Assembly: GCA_018417955.1 (NCBI GenBank)
Contig: JACTVC010000006.1
Coordinates: forward strand, 1,240,001-1,304,000
Source: Laccaria trichodermophora
Lineage: Eukaryota; Basidiomycota; Agaricomycetes; Agaricales; Hydnangiaceae
DNA: 64,000 nucleotides
Reading direction: 5' to 3'
In this document: positions 1 to 11,428 of the stretch, piece after piece
Layout: each line of letters opens with the position of its first letter
Position numbering within the stretch: position 1 is the first letter of the stretch
The notes under the pieces: model-generated
Database searches by the model: none
What the model was told of the DNA's origin: nothing
The model's input: only the letters and a program-made list of their open reading frames with translations
Made by a program: the position numbers and the translations under genes

Positions 1-1
1 T

Positions 2-187
2 GGACGTGGTATTTCGAAGTACTTGGCGCTACGATATAAGCCGAGCGGTGATCTGCGTGGGCGATTGGTGAAGCGTTATTATGCAGGTGGGTACGACAGA
101 AGGAACGTGAGTTGGCAATCTAGTGAGATGCGTAGGTTGTTGAAGGCGTCGACGAATGGTGACCACAGTCTGCGTCACTTGTTGTAA
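2..187 (+). CDS. C-terminal exon of an unidentified protein (cut by window edge)
   Basis: An open frame runs from the left edge to a TAA at 185-187, encoding about 61 residues. The peptide is basic and lacks low-complexity bias (for example KYLALRYKPSGDLRGR, then NVSWQSSEMRRLL), which suggests a real coding exon rather than chance. I do not recognise the family. The start and any upstream exons lie outside the window. A chance ORF remains possible because no second exon is visible to test splicing. Confidence 0.4.
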   Translation, partial: GRGISKYLALRYKPSGDLRGRLVKRYYAGGYDRRNVSWQSSEMRRLLKASTNGDHSLRHLL

Positions 188-1419
188 TGCTGCAAGAGAA
201 GAACGATGTCGTAGAAAGACTGCAGCCGAAAAAAAGATGGCCCCGCAGAGTTCGAATTCTCAGGCTGTTCGCTGTCTCCAAGAGCTGTCCATCAGACTTA
301 CATATTACGTAACCATTCAATCGCAATTTTACACCACCAACTCCAGTCTCCCTTCATGCATGTAACCACATGCCCTCAAGTCTCGTTGAAAACTCGCGGC
401 GTTCTTTGGCACCCTGCTCAGTATTGAAATGGCTTTTTGTCGGTTGGCCCACTTTCAAATCATCTGGTGTTGGGATCAGGGCCTCCCTGCCGTTAGTACA
501 ACGTTGCGCCACGATGTCCAGGTGATCTGTCTTCAATCGAAATGAAATCTTGGCGTGCAACAGGCATAGTCTGGAGCTGGAGTTCTTTTATACCCCAGCA
601 TACATTGTGAGGATCGTGGTCCACTCTTACAACTACAATCCTATGCAATCGACCAGCCTCGGCCGCCCGAACGCCTCAATATTACATAGATCGGTGCTAG
701 TGTGCCCCTTGAACCCCCTAAGGTCGAACGACTCTCTTTCCATGGGCCCGGGGTATCAGCGCATTTTTTGCACTTGGTGCTTCTCTACGTCGTCCCATCG
801 TTTTTTGTCGCTAGAATGTATTTTGCTCGCTGTGGCGACCAAATCCGAGTTCTGGAGCGCTCAACAATGTCATGGAACTGGATACACACATTGCGAAGTC
901 TTGATTTTTCGAAAGCTGGACCTGCTTGCATTGTGCTTTTGCTTCACCTGGACTCCGAGAGAGTGGCGATATCGACACTCCCCGTGGACAGTTGGTTTTC
1001 GCTTGCTTGTGAAAGGATGCGCTAATATGTTATCAAACTCGCCTATCTGGATGCACACAACCTCATTTGCATTCAAATGGTTCCTGCGCCAACATTACGA
1101 CTCAACTCACGCGTTCAAAGCGCTCTTTTGGATTGAGGCAGGCCGCTGTATTGATTCTTGAAAAACAAGCCTCCATGTTGGGTATCAAAGTGAGCGTATG
1201 GATCACCGGTTGTGCGTCTTTTGATTGCCCATAGTTAAACGGCAATCCAACATCGTTATACTCACCGGGGGACGATCGAGGCCCGAGGCTTATCGGCCAT
1301 GACATAAAAGACGTCCCATCGCAATTTAAGCTTTCTGCTCGGGCTTTAAAAGCATGTAAAGAGCGCCTTCGTCCTCAGCTTTTCATCCCCCATCTCATTT
1401 ATCAAGCCACCTTTGAAAA
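188..1419. other. Intergenic, no supported gene
   Basis: Several open frames of 60-200 codons exist here, the longest on the plus strand at 550-1161. None shows a recognisable motif, plausible splice structure or codon bias like neighbouring genes. A TATAAAA-type element lies around 588-594 in the minus orientation, without a convincing downstream gene. Confidence 0.5.
1344..1352 (+). promoter_or_regulatory. TATA-like element of lectin gene 1
   Basis: CTTTAAAAG lies about 70 bp upstream of the lectin ATG at 1420 and is followed by a pyrimidine-rich stretch (1378-1393). This is a common arrangement of basidiomycete core promoters. The assignment rests on position and composition only. Confidence 0.3.
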
Positions 1420-2081
1420 ATGGAGATCGTTCAGTCTGGTTTGACCTTCAGAATCACCAACGCCAGGTCAGGAACAGTTTTAGATGTAGCTAGCGACAAG
1501 ATTTCTGGTGAGTATTTGCTACTTTGAATTTAACAGAGCGGGACCTAACGAGGTACCGGTGTAATAGTTGTTGGGAACCAGTGGATACAGGGAGAGAATC
1601 AGAGTGTCAGATTTTTTTCTTGAGAAGTCGTCATCGAAAAGCAAATATGAACTCATTTCGATATCTAGTGGATTACGACCTGGACCGGCAATAGCTGGAC
1701 AATTCGCTCCTCTTTGTCTGGGCTATACGTCGGTCTGGCCGGCTCAGCTGCTGATGGGACTCGTCTTATAGCCAGTGCCGCGCCCTTCCAGTGGGATATT
1801 TGGCATGATACTGCAGATCCCAGGACGTACCGGTTCGCACCCACCTACCGTCCCTTTGATTGAGCCGACTTCACGCTAATTTCGGAGCAGGATTTTTGTT
1901 CCAAACACCCATTTCAATTGGGACCTCTCGAGCCATGGAAGTTCGGCTCCCAATACACCTACCACCCTCTGGTACACCTATGAAGATGACGCCGTTCACC
2001 AGACGTGGACGTTTGACAGAGGTTCGTTTATCAATCCTCCGTTTCCATAAAAATGCTAAACCGGATTTGCTTCTAGTGTGA
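1420..2081 (+). CDS. Ricin-B-like beta-trefoil lectin, Clitocybe-lectin type
   Basis: Five exons (1420-1507, 1568-1605, 1669-1832, 1891-2021, 2077-2081) join without frame breaks into 141 residues. That is close to the roughly 150 of mushroom CNL-type lectins. The trefoil pattern is clear: GTVLDVAS near residue 20, ENQSWIT, FQWDIWHD, RIFVP, FNWDLSSHGSSAP and a final HQTWTFDRV that matches the usual family terminus. The ATG context AAAAATGG is good. There is no signal peptide, as expected for cytosolic mushroom lectins that bind glycans of predators or competitors. It is convergent with lectin 2 (2780-3626). Sugar specificity cannot be read from sequence. The last exon has only five bases, so automatic annotation may miss it. 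Confidence 0.88.
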
Positions 2082-2779
2082 CTATATGGGCAGTCTGAAT
2101 GAAATCATCGATAACCAAATGCATCCAGACGCATTTTTGAGTGCCGCCGATTATTTTTCTTGACATTTTCTTGGACAAATCCGCGATTAATCATTTTGTC
2201 TTGAACGCTATATTCATGTATTTCGTCGGCAATCGTATCTCGGCTTCAGTTGTGACGTTGTGCACACACATAATCGCCATCGAAACTTGCATCGGATGCA
2301 GAGGCGGAACGCCTTCCGGGTCCACAACTTTTGAGATAAATTTTGGGAACCAGACTACCATCGCAGCAGCGGTTTTGTTGAGTCACTGCTTCCTGGACGT
2401 GTGCCCTAGAGACAAATCCCCGAGATATTAGCAGTGATAGAACCCATGTCTCTAAGGATACAATACGATGCACGTCCTTCCCCCGATGACCATCTCTTGT
2501 CGTGGCTCGTTTTTTATTTAGTTGCATATTATAATCCTTCATTCGCTTTACTTCATGGGGCCATCGATACCATGTCATTTTAGTCAGTGAATTTCGTAAC
2601 TTCAGTCATGAAGAATTAAAATTGTAACTTCACCGAGAACGAGTTAAGACATGTATATATGGGCGAATATCTCTTCCTGGTGCAGTTCAGCCGCTGACTC
2701 TGGATCAACCGATCCGGTGGTGAGACAAAGCGCGGTATGAGCATTTTCACACATCTTATTGCTAGCGACTCCCTGGCGA
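2082..2779. other. Convergent spacer between the two lectin genes
   Basis: About 700 bp between two stop codons. A 110-codon minus frame at 2246-2578 has no motif or splice partner and is judged to be chance. The spacer should hold both 3' UTRs; no polyadenylation signal was assigned. Confidence 0.5.
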
Positions 2780-3626
2780 TCACACCGCAACCCTTTTGAC
2801 CTTTGTGACCGTAGTAGTCACTGTTGTAGTTGTCGTCGTAATGGCCAACTCGCCATTTCCACCCAACTTCAATCCTTCCGCATCAATAATCGTATCAGCT
2901 GTTGTCGTGGACGCCGGCGGATCGATAATTAACTCTTGCGGTGTCGGGTTTCTGACACTGGCTTGATCCGGGATGTCGGTGGCAATCTCACCCAGTTTTA
3001 CGAGGCGCCAACGACTTCCTGACGATGAGTCATTACTTTGCAATATAATCTGAATTGATATTATGAGGGTAGTTATAATAGGAAGCAAAAGGTACATACG
3101 TGACGACTTCCACTCATGTCCAAATCAAATAATAATGCGTTGTTTGGCCAACCAATTCTAATATCAAGATCATCAGCAAAGGCCATTGACCGTGTAACAA
3201 ATGCTCACTTCCATACATCCTCCTTGCCACAGTCACTTGGATCAAAAACCCAGCTGACTGGATAAGGATTGGCAACGACGGTCGTCCCGTTTGCTAACCC
3301 TGATTCAATCGTAACATAATTTCCGGTGTGCACACTCTTAATTGCGTAGCCAGCTCCCAATGGAGAGATTTCCCACTATTCACGACGCCAGTCAGTGTAC
3401 GCCGAAATATTATAAGGGAGAATTCCATGCCTGTTGATTTTCCCATCCATGTGCGGAGAACCCTAAAGACGCCTCAAGGTGGTAGGTTTATTAGGAGGAC
3501 AACGCATGTTTTCAGCCTACCAATGATAGTCTTATTATCCACTCCAGAGAGATCTAGAACACAATCGCGAATCGAGACATTCTCGATCTTGTAGATACCT
3601 GGAGCAAGATCTCGGATTTGTTCCAT
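2780..3626 (-). CDS. Ricin-B-like beta-trefoil lectin with Thr-rich tail
   Basis: Exons on the minus strand (3626-3521, 3462-3431, 3375-3209, 3157-3100, 3049-2780) give 210 residues in one frame. The N-terminal part is a CNL-type trefoil: PGIYKIENV, VLDLSGVDNKTIIGF, ENQQWEISPLG, NYVTIESGLANGTTVVA and IGWPNNALLFDLDM. Unlike lectin 1 it carries a C-terminal extension of about 60 residues ending in a threonine/valine tract and KVKRVAV. Intron 2 (3430-3376) begins with GC, not GT. The splice is fixed by the expected NQQW motif. The paralogue at 1420-2081 is convergent; divergence between them is high, so the duplication is old. The role of the tail is unknown. Confidence 0.83.
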
Positions 3627-4327
3627 TGGTGAACTCGTTGAATCGGAGAGTCCTAACATTCGTCCTGATACAAATTGCAGGGGTACTAGATGTGACCGAT
3701 AATGAGAGCGTAGTATCAAAAGCGGAGGGGCGAAGCAAATCCGGTATCGATGTTCCGACCATCGTCACCTCTAGTCGTCCCAGATTGGAAGATCGTCATG
3801 AACGGTGAAGTATTTTGGGCGAGGACTTCCTTTCGCGTCACACGGACCCATTTGAACACCCCAGCCCCCGTCCTGTCTAACACCATACTCAAAAAAAGTC
3901 TGGAAGGGGCCCTCCCGGAAAGTTGCCAGTCTCAGTTGACTGCAAGTTGACTGCAAGTTGACTGTAAGAAGGTCGGGTGTCTTGTTGGGTGTTGTTTCCA
4001 AACCTCAGCTTTGTTTGCCGACGCGTTGTTTTGGACTGTTTTGGCCATCACCATGACGCAGTACTCATCAAGTACTCATCATGCTCAAGCGCTCACTAAA
4101 GTCTGTGGTATCATCATCAGGCTCTCTCGCTAGATCACGGATTTCGTTGACGTTGAACGCGTCGCAGCGCAAAGGTACCTACCTTTACGCATCGATGAAC
4201 CTACACGACGTTGGTTTCTGAGCTCTCCCCCTTGATCCTCCTTTTGCTCTTAATCTTTTCAACTTCTCATGACCTAGTATCATCTTATAACTGATCGATT
4301 CGGTCTTCATCTCAGATCCTGAGCCAA
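3627..4327. other. Divergent upstream region with short tandem repeats
   Basis: This region lies between the start codons of lectin 2 (minus) and the small secreted protein (plus). It holds three tandem 11-bp units AGTTGACTGCA at 3934-3966 (the last with one change) and two 11-bp units AGTACTCATCA at 4060-4081. An alternative minor reading is an arginine/serine-rich peptide from the ATG at 4081. It could splice in phase to 4317 but then meets a stop. Confidence 0.45.
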
Positions 4328-4883
4328 ATGTTAGCACTAAGTCCAAAATGCTTGTCAGGGGCGCCGAAGATTTTACTTGCAATGCTCTCATTGATTTTTT
4401 TGATATTTATTGCTGGAACTGGAAGGGCTGAAGCGCGAGCCGTAGTAAGTAGCAATTCGTCATATCGGGCCTCCTAGGCTGATGCTCTTTTAGGTACGCC
4501 CAGCTTCAGGAAAACACTGGAATTACGGAGAGCCAGTGAACAATCCATCCAGGTACGTAGCAACTCTCTGTGTTTATTATATTACCTAAAAACCAGATCA
4601 AGTACCCACCCAGAAGAACAGGTTGCACTCCATTCGATAGAGGAAATGTCCGCAATTCGAATCGGTTGCGCAAACTGCGATTCTGCAATGGAAACAGACC
4701 AGGTAGAGAGGAGAGTTAGGGAATACTGGTACCAATCGCGAGATATTTTTCTCCAAAGATTGACAGATGCACAAGTAACGTGAATCTCCCCTCCTTTTGA
4801 TCCGCCTCGTCGCTTGTTGATTTAATTCATGACAGGGTGTCGGAAGGTCGTATGGGTCGGTCTATCTGGGTTACATTTTTTAA
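4328..4883 (+). CDS. Small secreted protein, unknown family
   Basis: Four exons (4328-4444, 4494-4552, 4597-4774, 4836-4883) with GTAAGT/GTACGT donors and consistent phases give 133 residues. Residues about 15-32 form a strong hydrophobic core (ILLAMLSLIFLIFIAG) followed by TGRAEA, a plausible signal-peptidase site. The mature part is hydrophilic with a single CANC cysteine pair near the middle and the motif EYWYQSRDIF. I know no matching family. The two close cysteines could form a small loop or a redox-type CxxC. The model depends on manual splicing, and upstream exons are not excluded. Confidence 0.55.
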
Positions 4884-5501
4884 AGGCCACACGACGATCC
4901 ATACACAGATGAATCTTGGTTGACAAGCTCTTCATTCTAACTAAAAATATGTGATGAGTCCGTTTTGTTCTGGTCATGACACAGATCAATTCTATCCGGA
5001 ATTCTCTTGCAATAGACTAGTCAGACCGCGATTAAAGACCAGTTCAGGACAGAAATGCCTAACAACTATGTACCACATGCCGAGAACTCAAAACATAGCT
5101 GCATCAGTATTTTAGGAATTACCAGCCGCCAGCAATTGCAGCTATGTACCGGCACTTCATTCTTAAACATTATCATGGACGTTGGAATGACGTCGGCTTT
5201 CAGCAACAAGGGCCGTACGAAAAAAAAAAATCGTCTGCCGTGTCCACCTTCAGCTCTGCCTGCTCGAACGGTGGGTGAAAAACCTATACGCAGTGAAAAT
5301 AAAGGGTAGGCTACACAAAAATACATAAGCTATCATATAGTGAGTGAGTAATAAGATACAAGATCCGTGGCGGCGGTCGTAGACACATGATTCGTCGTCG
5401 TTGGCACGATGGATCGTGATGATACAGGCGAGAAGGAATAGCTCATCGTCTGCGAATTGAGTCGGATGGGAAGCAGGAGAGTGGGCCTTCAATTTGATGA
5501 G
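4884..5501. other. Spacer, no supported gene
   Basis: The ORFs at 5055-5309 (plus) and 5250-5492 (minus) have no recognisable content. An A9 run occurs at 5220-5229. Confidence 0.45.
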
Positions 5502-5998
5502 TTAACAGCAAAGCAGGCAAGGGCAACATAATATTCCAGCGCAGCAGCCTGCCAAACTAAAAGACAAAACACGTCAGCCTTAAAAGTGAAAGTGACATCG
5601 GATGAAGACAAACAAGGCGCAGGGGGTACAACAACTGTCATCCTGTTTCTTGTTCTGCTGAGGTTGTTGTGGCTGGACGTAAATCATCTGAGGCTGAGTC
5701 TGGAGCTGACCCTGATATGGCGTCGATTGGTGTTGGGGCTGGTAGTACTGGGGCGGTGGTGCTTGTTGGTACGCTTCAGTTTTCGGCCCTGCTTGATTCT
5801 GTTGGTTTGCTGTGTATGGATGGGGAGTGGGCATGTTGTCTACATCGAGGTTTAAAGTCGGGATTGCGAACGGGAACGTCAGAAATAAGTGAAAGGAGTC
5901 TGCAGTTTGATTGACTTACAAGCACTGGGTCCTGGACCACCGTAGTCTCCATGGTATGCAGGACTGGGTTTCTCGACGTTGGGTGCTCCAAAGGACAT
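5502..5998 (-). CDS. CYSTM-type cysteine-rich tail-anchored protein
   Basis: Three exons (5998-5920, 5839-5614, 5556-5502) give 119 residues. The first about 95 residues are proline/glutamine/tyrosine-rich and disordered (repeated QPQ, PPPQYY). They are followed by KKQDDSCCTPC and, across the last intron, LAGCCAGILCCPCLLCC at the C-terminus. This is the cysteine-rich transmembrane module (CYSTM), a short tail-anchored eukaryotic family linked to stress tolerance at the plasma membrane. The last exon has only 55 nt, and without it the protein ends in an unrelated sequence. The gene precedes MDP-1 on the same strand. The family role is established for yeast and plants and inferred here. Confidence 0.85.
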
Positions 5999-6216
5999 GG
6001 TGATGTTTCAGTTATAAAGGGGTTCTCAAATTCAGTACCGCGAAGGGGGCCTTTGAGAGCGTTTGAATCGTGATGTACAGCTAGTATTGGTAGAAGAGGG
6101 AGAAGGATGAGCACACATTCGGTCAGTGGAGGCAGTGGTTGATTTATTTTGTTCGTGATAAGATAGAGGTTTAATGTTTAGGCTGCGCCGATGACGTAGA
6201 CACCTTGCTCCACTCA

Positions 6217-7271
6217 TTACCGGTTCCTCCATTCCTCGAGACCCATCTCGAAAATATTATTGGTGAGGCCATTCGGGACATGATGAAACGTTACACCTGT
6301 GATTAATATGGTGAGCGATGTAAGAGCGGGGGATTGGATGAAAAGGTGCACCGAGTTGCTCGACCTCCCTATTTCTGAGCTCGTCGTCGAAGAAAAGCTG
6401 TTGAAGGTCAGTGAGGGCTTGAGTGATAAATCAGTATTCTGCCTGATGCTCACCATCTCAGAATATGGAATTCCGGTACGTTCCTTTAGAGCCTTAAAAT
6501 GAGTTATCTTCGATCCTGAGATGGTACTCAGCACATATTCAGTCGGCGGCCTTAGCGATAGGAAGATCACCAGGATAGATCTCCAACTCGTCAAAAAACT
6601 CTATTGCTGGTCTGGTGCCGCCAATTGCATCGCCAATTTTTGATTCAGGTGCGACAAGTAGAAGGCTGAGGCACTTTCGGGCTCTGTAGATGTGAATATC
6701 ACTATGATCTTTTGCAGGCTGCTAGCAGGGTGGAGAAACGTACAGAGTTGGTGCATGGGTTCTGGAACAGGCGACGATTGTAACAGCCCCTCCTCTATCT
6801 ACTATGTTTGAATTTCCCACCCTTCGCAGACGATGAAGAATGGCTGGGACGTCCTTGTAAAACGAGATCTTCTCGTTGTATCTTTAACACTGATCAAGCA
6901 TTATTCTGTATTGCACAGAGAGTACTCACCTATCCAAGACTTCATTCACATTCTCCTTGTCCCTTCTAAGAGGTCCTTCAGGAACTCAGTCTGCTGGTTT
7001 TCCACGACATCTACTAAATGCACACCAGTAACATGGGTATCGATCCAAAGGTCCCATAGGGTATAGCTTGGAACCCGGTCTCGACATCATACAGTTCTTT
7101 ATCAAGATAGAAGTCTCATACTTACTCAAGATCGAAGGCGACGAGTTGTGGGTATCTGCCCTCATCTTGGTTGGTGGATATCTTGCTGTGTTTGGTGCAG
7201 GGGCTCCGAGAAAACGAATTATTTCCGCCACCAAGTCGATCAGCCTCAGACTCCCCAGACGCCTACATCAT
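6217..7271 (-). CDS. MDP1: Magnesium-dependent phosphatase 1 (HAD superfamily)
   Basis: Nine exons (7271-7267, 7185-7126, 7066-7026, 6975-6930, 6881-6744, 6683-6571, 6515-6454, 6397-6352, 6296-6217) give 196 residues in one frame. HAD motif I is FDLDYTLWDLWIDTH, with both aspartates present. ISFYKDVPAILHRL, VACSRTHAP (motif II), YPGSKITHFKALKERTG (motif III lysine) and MLFFDDELRNREVEQLGV (motif IV) follow in the family order. MDP-1 dephosphorylates protein tyrosines and possibly glycated sugars. Only the first, 5-nt exon is uncertain. The start lies 68 bp from the divergent phospholipase D start, so the two genes must share a promoter region. Confidence 0.9.
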
Positions 7272-7339
7272 GCCTGAAACATTTTGCAACGCCTTATCAG
7301 TACCACCCAAGTTCGAGATTGAATTCGACAAACCCCATT
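7272..7339. promoter_or_regulatory. 68-bp divergent promoter between MDP-1 and PLD copy 1
   Basis: The proposed MDP-1 ATG (7271, minus) and PLD ATG (7340, plus) are separated by only 68 bp. Both 5' UTRs and core promoters must overlap here or extend into the neighbouring gene. This depends on the inferred 5-nt first exon of MDP-1. Confidence 0.45.
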
Positions 7340-10300
7340 ATGAATTTCAAGAGAAAACTGGAGAAAGTGGCGGCGACGGTTGAGAAGGGTGTTGGTCACG
7401 CTCGTGAAGAAATTGCTGGTCAGTTATCGCGTCTTTGGTTTTATGGACGATGAATGAATTTGAGTCAAGGCCGTTTGAATCCAAATCGTACGTTTTCAGC
7501 AACGACCTTCCTATTTTTTGGTAGTAACTTACCACGACGCATCGTTTTGTAGGGCGCCATGATGAACCTCATGAAAAGGTTCGAGATGAGCTACTTGCTC
7601 AGATCAGGGCTGGACATCGCTTCAATAGCTTCGCCTCCGAACGCACTGACACAAATGTTAAATGGTGCGCAACTCCAGTCTTTACTTGCCTCAAATTCTG
7701 AGGCACGTTGATAGGCATATCGATGGACACGACTACATGTGGGCTTTGTCTGAAATGCTCGACAGCGCGAAAGAATTTATTTTCATCCTGGTGTGTAGTC
7801 TGGTTTAGTTTCTCTGACGATGCTTAATGTTTTGCTGTCAGGATTGGTGGCTCACGCCAGAGCTTTTTTTGCGTCGACCACCTGCTTTCCACCAGGAGTG
7901 GAGGTTGGATCGCGTTCTGAAAAGGAAAGCTGAGGATGGTGTCAAGATCCACGTTATTGTGTACAAAGAGGTTACTCAAACCATGGCGATGAGTTCTAGC
8001 CACACGAAGGTATAAGAACTACAATGAATCTAGCAATTATTCTGAATTTCGCCTTTTAGCATGCATTGGAAAGGCTTCATCCTAACATTACTTGTGCCCG
8101 ACACCCTGACCATATTGGCGCGAAAGGTATACATATTATGTGCTTCTCATCAAACAACTCACATAGGATCTCGTCTCTAGATAGTGTTCAACTTTGGTCT
8201 CATCACGAGAAGGTCGAACCTCGTGGTTTTAATCCTGTACCTAATTGATGTCTTCACGCAGGTCGTCGTTGTAGACAACCACTTCGCCGCTATTGGGGGA
8301 CTCGACCTATGCTTTGGACGATGGGACACGCCCAATCACCCATTAGCGGATGTCCACCCCACTCATTTCGGGCTCACTCTCTTCCCAGGGCAGGATTATA
8401 ACAATGCTCGCATCATGGACTTCAAGGAGGTTAAGAACTACGTCAGCAACACTCTTTCTATTTTGGAAAGTGCGAGGATGCCTTGGCATGATGTATGCTT
8501 GTCCGTCTACGTTTCTACGATCAACTTTGAAACAGACAATGTAGGTTCATATGACTATGACTGGACCGGTGGTGCTGGACATATCACAGCACTTCATCGA
8601 GCGCTGGAATGAAGTCAAAGCTAGGAAGTATTATGATGACAAGTAGGTTGCCCTTGTCATTGATCATGTTGCGTTATCGACACGCCCCCGTTTACTACAG
8701 GAGATTTGCATGGCTTGCCTTACCCCACGACCCTTCGGCCGCGCCAAATGAAGCCGTCGCTCGTATGTTTTATTTAGATGGTTAAGAATCTTTTAATGAT
8801 CGACTTTAGGACATCCTTTCCGCGTAGAATGGGATGGAATGGGGAAAAAGTACAAGCAGCGCTGGCATGGCATCCATAAAGGTGAAGACCCGCAGAACTA
8901 CCCTCTCCCCAGTGATCCTGGGTGTAGAGTTCAAGTCGTCCGCAGTGTTTCGGATTGGTCCCACGGGGTTTTAACGGAGCATAGCATCCAGAATGCTTGT
9001 GAGTCTCTCACTGGAGTCAATATTTGAAGCGAGACTGACATTATTCGAAGACATCCGTTTGATTAGGGAGGCTGAGCATTTCATTTACATCGGTATGTCT
9101 CCGCCTTTCTCAAGTTCAATCAATTTGTTTAATTTTGTCTTCAGAGAACCAGTTCTTGTATGTTCTATGTTATACCCAGCCCTTCAGTGGCTGATGCATG
9201 CTCTTTATCAGCATCTCAGCTACAAAGCCTGGAGGACAAATCAAAAACTTGATTGCACAAGCCCTTGTTGAAAGAATAGTCTCCGCGGCAAAGGATGGCG
9301 CGAAGTTCAAGGTTCGTGTAGTACCTGCACATTTCCTCTTTGGGTGAACTGACTGGCTCTGCTGGCTAGGTCATCATTCAGATTCCAGAGTTGCCTGGCT
9401 TCGCAGGGGATTTGAGGGAGGGATCCGTCAAGACAATCCTGTCTGCTCAATACCGAACTATCAATCGGGGCGGAAGTAGTATCTACGAGCAGATTCGTAA
9501 AGCTGGATATGAACCGTACGATTGGTTTCTCGCCCCTCTGTTGCACTGTCCTGAGCGTCTCGCAGCTTGGATTACATTCGGTTTTACCACCTCCGATCTT
9601 ATGACAGGATCAACGCCCCCCTTGGTTAGCAATCATATGTAGATAACATTGAGGATGTTTAACCACTCACACCCAACAGGTTCATTCATCGGGAAGATGG
9701 AAAAGAAATCAGGCATCAGGTTCCACGAAGCCCAGGTCGCTCTCGCCCGTGCATGGGTTTCGGGGGACGAACAAACAGATCAGAAGGAGGTCACCGTGAC
9801 CATCCCGCAGGAGGCTACGGAAGGTTTGATGGTCACTCCAAAGACTCCGCCCAAGACCGAGACGGTGCCTATCCCAACGACGGACGATGCTGCGCTCAAG
9901 GTGGTGGAGCGGTGGCATCGTGGTGCGGAGGGACTGCGTGGTGACGAAGAGGTTTCTGATACAGTGTCGCAGCACATGCTTCACGAGAAAGGGTTGGTGG
10001 ACGAGAAGTGGTTAGGGACTCCGGAGGAGGAACTGAATGCGTATGTGTTCCGTCTTCTTTTTTGCTTTGTAATTGACCAGGTTTTTTGTTTAGATATGTT
10101 TCGGAGCTACTTTACATACATTCGAAGCTTATGATCGTGGATGATCGCAGAGTTATTGTATGCATCTCTCAATTTCCGCTTGCCTCGACTTTGTTAACGA
10201 GATTGTAGATGGGCTCAGCGAATATCAACGACCGTAGCCAGAAGGTGTGCCTCACTTTCAGCGCGTCCACCAGCAGTAATTGACCTAGTTCATCAGGGTG

Positions 10301-11001
10301 ATGGCGACTCTGAGATTGCCCTCGTTATCGAAGATGAGGACATGGTCGATTCTTTCATGGATGGTCAGCCGTACAAAGTATCTCGGTTTGCAGCGACTTT
10401 GCGACGAAAATTATTCAGAGGTTTGTTTCTACCCTACTTTAACTTTTCAGGACTCATCGTCCCCATTAGAGCATCTCGGTTTGATCCCTCCTGAAGACCA
10501 TTCCCAGCGTTTTCCCGAAGCGACTTCCTTTATGCGCCCAGCTCCCTTCCCAAATAAAGATGAGACTGCTACACGTGAAGATCAGTTTGTAATGGATCCT
10601 ATCTCCGACGAGATGGATTTGTTCTGGAACCAAACTGCGAAGAAAAACAGAGAGATATTTTCTGAGCTTTTCCGACCGGTTCCAACCAATCTTGTTCGCA
10701 GCCTTTCTGATTACAAGGTGCGGCCTTTCTTTTGACTATGTTAACTGTCATGTTTTGCTGACCCCGTGACAGGACTATCTGCCGAAAGTGAAGACGGGGC
10801 ATGTAGTTCCTGGGATTACGCTCGAACGTTTAAAGAGTAGGTTGAGCCAGGTTCGGGGGTCGCTGGTTGAATGTCCTTTGGTATGACCAATCCATCTTTT
10901 CTGCTTCAAAATCTCACTTGACTGCGCAGGACTTCCTCATTGATGACAAGGATTTCGTTAGCTGGCGTGTTTATGATCCTACCCTACCCATCTTTCTTTG
11001 A
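7340..11001 (+). CDS. Phospholipase D, copy 1
   Basis: About 22 short exons join without a break into roughly 826 residues. HKD motif 1 is HEKVVVVDNHFAAIGG (near residue 175) and HKD motif 2 is HSKLMIVDDRRVIMGS (near residue 617). Both H-x-K-x4-D triads are intact. DWWLTPELFLRRPP, HFIERWNEV, VVRSVSDWSHGV and TLRRKLFREHLG are classic eukaryotic PLD segments. There is no PX or PH domain, so this is the short fungal form that hydrolyses phosphatidylcholine to phosphatidate. The start at 7340 was chosen because it splices in phase to GRHDEPHE, as in copy 2 (55061-58804). The C-terminus ends LPIFL, where copy 2 ends LPIYL. Copy 1 lacks a few residues just before this end (VSWRVYDPT against VTGPDWLGLNPT). 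Confidence 0.9.
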
Positions 11002-11428
11002 ACTCAAAATCGAGGTGAAAAAAGGATGTGATATTGTTGTGCACAAAATGAAAATGAGAAATTCGATGTATGAAAAGAAGCGCGCGGCGATCTATAGCTC
11101 CTTTTTGGTAAGACCATGGTTCCTCTTCCTTCTACTACAATGTAGTAGGTGACGACACTTCTGTCGTGACAATGGTCGAGGACAACTAACCCCTACTAGT
11201 TGTCCAAGATCAATCCACTTCAACGAAAGTTCATTACACGAAGGTGGATTCTGGTCCCCAAAAGCTGTTTGTTTGGCAGGAAAAAGTTGCGAGGTTGTGC
11301 AGTGCACGAGTATTGTCGCCACGCCCGCTTAGCTCAGTCGAGAGCGGCGGATTCACCATCAAAGTCACGGCAACACTATCCCATACTAGGCTCATTTGGT
11401 TGGACATCAGTATCGCTACTTGAAAAGA
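11002..11428. other. Spacer with a tRNA 5'-half-like stretch
   Basis: Positions 11323-11345 read GCCCGCTTAGCTCAGTCGAG followed by AGC. This resembles the acceptor strand plus D-arm (A box) of a tRNA. No anticodon stem, T-arm/B box or 3' acceptor strand follows, so it is not a complete tRNA gene. Confidence 0.4.

Noticed and set aside
550..1161. 203-codon plus-strand ORF
   Set aside because: No domain, odd composition with scattered Trp/Cys/His, and no splice context; likely chance.
11323..11395. Possible tRNA gene
   Set aside because: No anticodon stem pairing, no T-arm and no 3' acceptor strand.
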